From NCBI GenBank assembly GCA_014801815.1, contig JAAVDM010000028.1, positions 35,542 to 99,541 of the forward strand: DNA of 64,000 bases. Reading direction: 5' to 3'. Positions within the stretch are counted from its first letter, which is position 1. Each line of letters opens with the position of its first letter. The notes beneath the pieces are model-generated. The model did not search any database. It was not told where the DNA came from and was given only the letters and a program-made list of their open reading frames with translations. The position numbers and the translations under genes are program-made. Shown here piece after piece: positions 63,001 to 64,000 of this stretch. The stretch comes from Bacteroides sp. (GTDB lineage: Bacteria > Bacteroidota > Bacteroidia > Bacteroidales > Muribaculaceae).

Positions 63001-64000
63001 TTAACGGTACCTACACCATCAACAGCTACAGCGCAATCTTCATCATCGACGGTGAAATCATCGCTACTATCATCGTAGAGTACGGTGCAGTCATCAACGC
63101 ACCCGCCGCCCCCGAGAAAGAGGATTACAGATTCGACGGCTGGCAGGACGTACCCGAGACCATGCCCGCACAGGACATCGTTATCACCGGTTCTTACACT
63201 TACAGTGTGACCAGCTTCAACGCTGTGTTCATGATTGGTGAAGAGACTATCGCCACAATCATTGTGGAAGCTGGCGATCCTATCGTTGCTCCCGAGGCTC
63301 CCGAGAAAGAGGGTTACACCTTCGACGGCTGGCAGGATATACCCGAGGTAATGCCTGCTCACGACATTGTTATCGGCGGCAGCTACACTGTCAACAGCTA
63401 CACCGCTACATTCCTAATCGACGGTGAGACTATCGATACTATCAGCGTAGAGTACGGTGCAGTCATCAACGCACCCGCCGCTCCCGAGAAGGAGGATTAC
63501 AGATTCGAAGGCTGGCAGAACGTTCCCGAGACAATGCCCGCACACGACATCGTAATCGAAGGCAGCTACGTTTACAGCCCCGACCTCTTCAATGTAGTGT
63601 TCATGATTGACGGCGAGACTATCGAGACAATCATTGTGGAAGCCGGCGATCCTATCGTCGCTCCCGAGGCTCCCGAGCGCGAGGGCTACACCTTCGGCGG
63701 CTGGCAGGATATACCCGAGGTGATGCCTAACCACGACATCGTTATCAACGGCAGCTACACTGTGAATAGCTATGATGTCATCTTCATCGTCAACGGTGAG
63801 ACTATCGAAACGGCTACCGTAGAATACGGCGCAGCCGTTGTCGCTCCCGAGATGGCAGAGCGCGAGGGCTACACCTTCTCAGGCTGGCTGAACCTGCCCG
63901 AGACAATGCCCGCCCAGAGCATCGAGGTGGTGGGTAACTATCACGCCAACCTCTACACGGCTACCTTCATCATCGACGGTGAGGTATTCGAGACCGTAAG
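60006..64000 (+). CDS. Giant secreted protein of Listeria-Bacteroides (Flg_new/InlB B-type) repeats, 3' truncated by the window
   Basis: The frame opens at ATG 60006 and stays open for 1331 codons to the window end, so the protein is larger. It has a signal-type N-terminus (MLKRGLNGKTLGALCMLVMS, then a hydrophobic stretch). A head domain (about 33-215) carries an InlB-like turn, TLTAVPDEGYHFESWSDGS-type. About 18 repeats of near 62 residues (186 bp) follow from residue 215 on. Each has the pattern [AV][TV]F.[IL]DGE, a beta strand, YG, APE.PEKEGYTF.GW and MPA.DIE. The repeats are beta-grasp-like modules found on surface proteins. DNA copies are very similar and probably recombine. The function is likely adhesion or a stalk; that is inference. 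A perfect promoter lies 98 bp upstream. Confidence 0.9.
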   Translation, partial: MLKRGLNGKTLGALCMLVMSVFLTLFAAVRSDAWTVNPSEYRYDMSLYFRLSSKDYEDLDAYQIGAFINDECRGLAEKVDLPDGSSCMLLRIRSNSTEPQEVVFKMLDRATDAVVILKGPDGEAFTFKADQMVGLPSAPYVLTPYFNVSVKAGAHGTIDFEDGMYAEGTVLKLTAVPDEGYHFESWSDGSTEAEISITVNSDIELSATFAVSSFTITFVVDGETIESTELDYGTKITAPTVPAREGYTFSGWDNLPSTMPAEDIVVEGSYKVNIYKATFMIDGKTVATLEVAYGDEVPEPEGVTEKEGYTFSGWENLPEIMPAGNIVVTGSFSINSYEAVFKLDGEVFETQTIEYNASVTAPEAPEKEGYTFAGWEEYPGRMPAHDIVVEGTYTVNSYEVLFLIDGVEFQTMSVDYGTVIDLPEPPAIEGHTFAGWQNVPETMPAHDIELEGTYDVNTYKATFILDGKVFETVSIDYGTAIKTPQVPDKEGYVFDGWQDVPETMPAHDIEINGTYSVKKYNAVFMIDGEVFETLHLVYGEAIKAPEAPEKEGYTFSGWQNLPASMPARDIEINGTYTINSYKAVFKIDGEVFETLTVEYGAAVKAPEVPEKEGYTFSGWGEVPATMPARDIEFNSTYTVNSYSAVFKIDGEVFETLTLEYGAAVKAPEAPEKEGYTFSGWGEVPATMPAHDIEINGSYTVNSYKAVFMIDGEVFETLTLEYGVAVKAPEAPEKEGYTFSGWGEVPATMPARDIEFNGIYTINSYTAVFKLDGEVFETQTLEYGAAVKAPEVPEKEGYTFSGWDNVPATMPAHDIEVNGTYVMNGYTATFILDGEVFKTITVEYGAVIELPEAPEKEGYTFGGWQNVPEIMPARDIEIKGSYTVNSYTVTFILEGKVFETVTIEYGAPVRTPEVPDKEGYSFAGWQDAPATMPARDIEINGSYEVNSYTATFMIDGEVFETISVKYGAAIEGPEAPEKEGYTFAGWENVPASMPARNIEINGTYTINSYSAIFIIDGEIIATIIVEYGAVINAPAAPEKEDYRFDGWQDVPETMPAQDIVITGSYTYSVTSFNAVFMIGEETIATIIVEAGDPIVAPEAPEKEGYTFDGWQDIPEVMPAHDIVIGGSYTVNSYTATFLIDGETIDTISVEYGAVINAPAAPEKEDYRFEGWQNVPETMPAHDIVIEGSYVYSPDLFNVVFMIDGETIETIIVEAGDPIVAPEAPEREGYTFGGWQDIPEVMPNHDIVINGSYTVNSYDVIFIVNGETIETATVEYGAAVVAPEMAEREGYTFSGWLNLPETMPAQSIEVVGNYHANLYTATFIIDGEVFETV

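Noticed and set aside
60870..63734. Long minus-strand open frames opposite the giant repeat protein
   Set aside because: They mirror the repeats of the plus-strand frame, which has a signal-type start and a promoter; they have no start signals or recognised domains.

Overview
The window looks like a chromosomal piece of an anaerobic gut member of the Bacteroidales, most likely Muribaculaceae or a close relative. The evidence is perfect copies of the Bacteroidetes promoter (TTTG, about 20 nt, TAnnTTTG) in front of several genes, a UpxY-type NusG antiterminator heading a capsule locus, a TonB receptor with Bacteroidetes-only lipoproteins, KorAB, and a paired MetH/MetF/transsulfuration operon. 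Family placement is inference; no rRNA is present.

Layout. 1-1736: the end of a regulator and a secreted carboxypeptidase-like-domain protein. 1737-4190 is gene-poor. It holds five copies of a 155-225 bp unit ending in a conserved terminator-like hairpin (1874-2830), then an AT-rich block of 9-mers resembling DnaA boxes, phased on 11 bp and built into a perfect 63-bp inverted repeat (3472-4128). 4193-8465: housekeeping genes nadA, a TrmH-type methylase, a GT2 glycosyltransferase, frr, pyrH and tRNA-Ser. 9091-27752: a capsular or surface polysaccharide locus. A 216-bp segment bounded by inverted repeats carries a perfect promoter now pointing away from the locus, so the locus appears to be phase-OFF in this assembly. 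Then come upxY, two unknown proteins, a nucleotidyltransferase-aminotransferase fusion, an ornithine-cyclodeaminase-like protein, Wzx, two ATP-grasp proteins, a dead IS5-type element, LicD, Wzy, two glycosyltransferases and a GDP-L-fucose pathway (gmd, fcl, manC).

27837-35394: a 70-bp perfect palindrome, then a leftward methionine operon (CGS-like enzyme, PatB-like lyase, metF, metH). MetH carries an in-frame 14-residue tandem repeat insertion. 35573-44152: a DUF4369-like lipoprotein, comM/yifB, a RAYT-like Y1 transposase with a C-terminal extension, fabF, acpP and korAB. 44406-56137: a leftward cluster of deoC, an exo/endonuclease/phosphatase protein, a TonB receptor, two OB-fold-like lipoproteins and two secreted endonuclease I proteins. 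Together these look like a system for breaking down extracellular DNA and using the deoxyribose. 56188-58924: an APC transporter, ruvC, a DUF4286 protein and tRNA-Thr. 59140-59620: a 9-bp microsatellite and GC-rich tandem repeats. 60006 to the end: the first 1331 codons of a giant secreted protein made of about 18 Listeria-Bacteroides (Flg_new/InlB B-type) repeats, running off the window.

The most promising points for follow-up are the box array at 3472-4128, the phase switch at 9091-9306 with its two unknown UpxY-associated genes, the proposed CDP-amino-alcohol branch (12849-15558 plus LicD), the DNA-utilisation cluster, and the hairpin array at 1874-2830.
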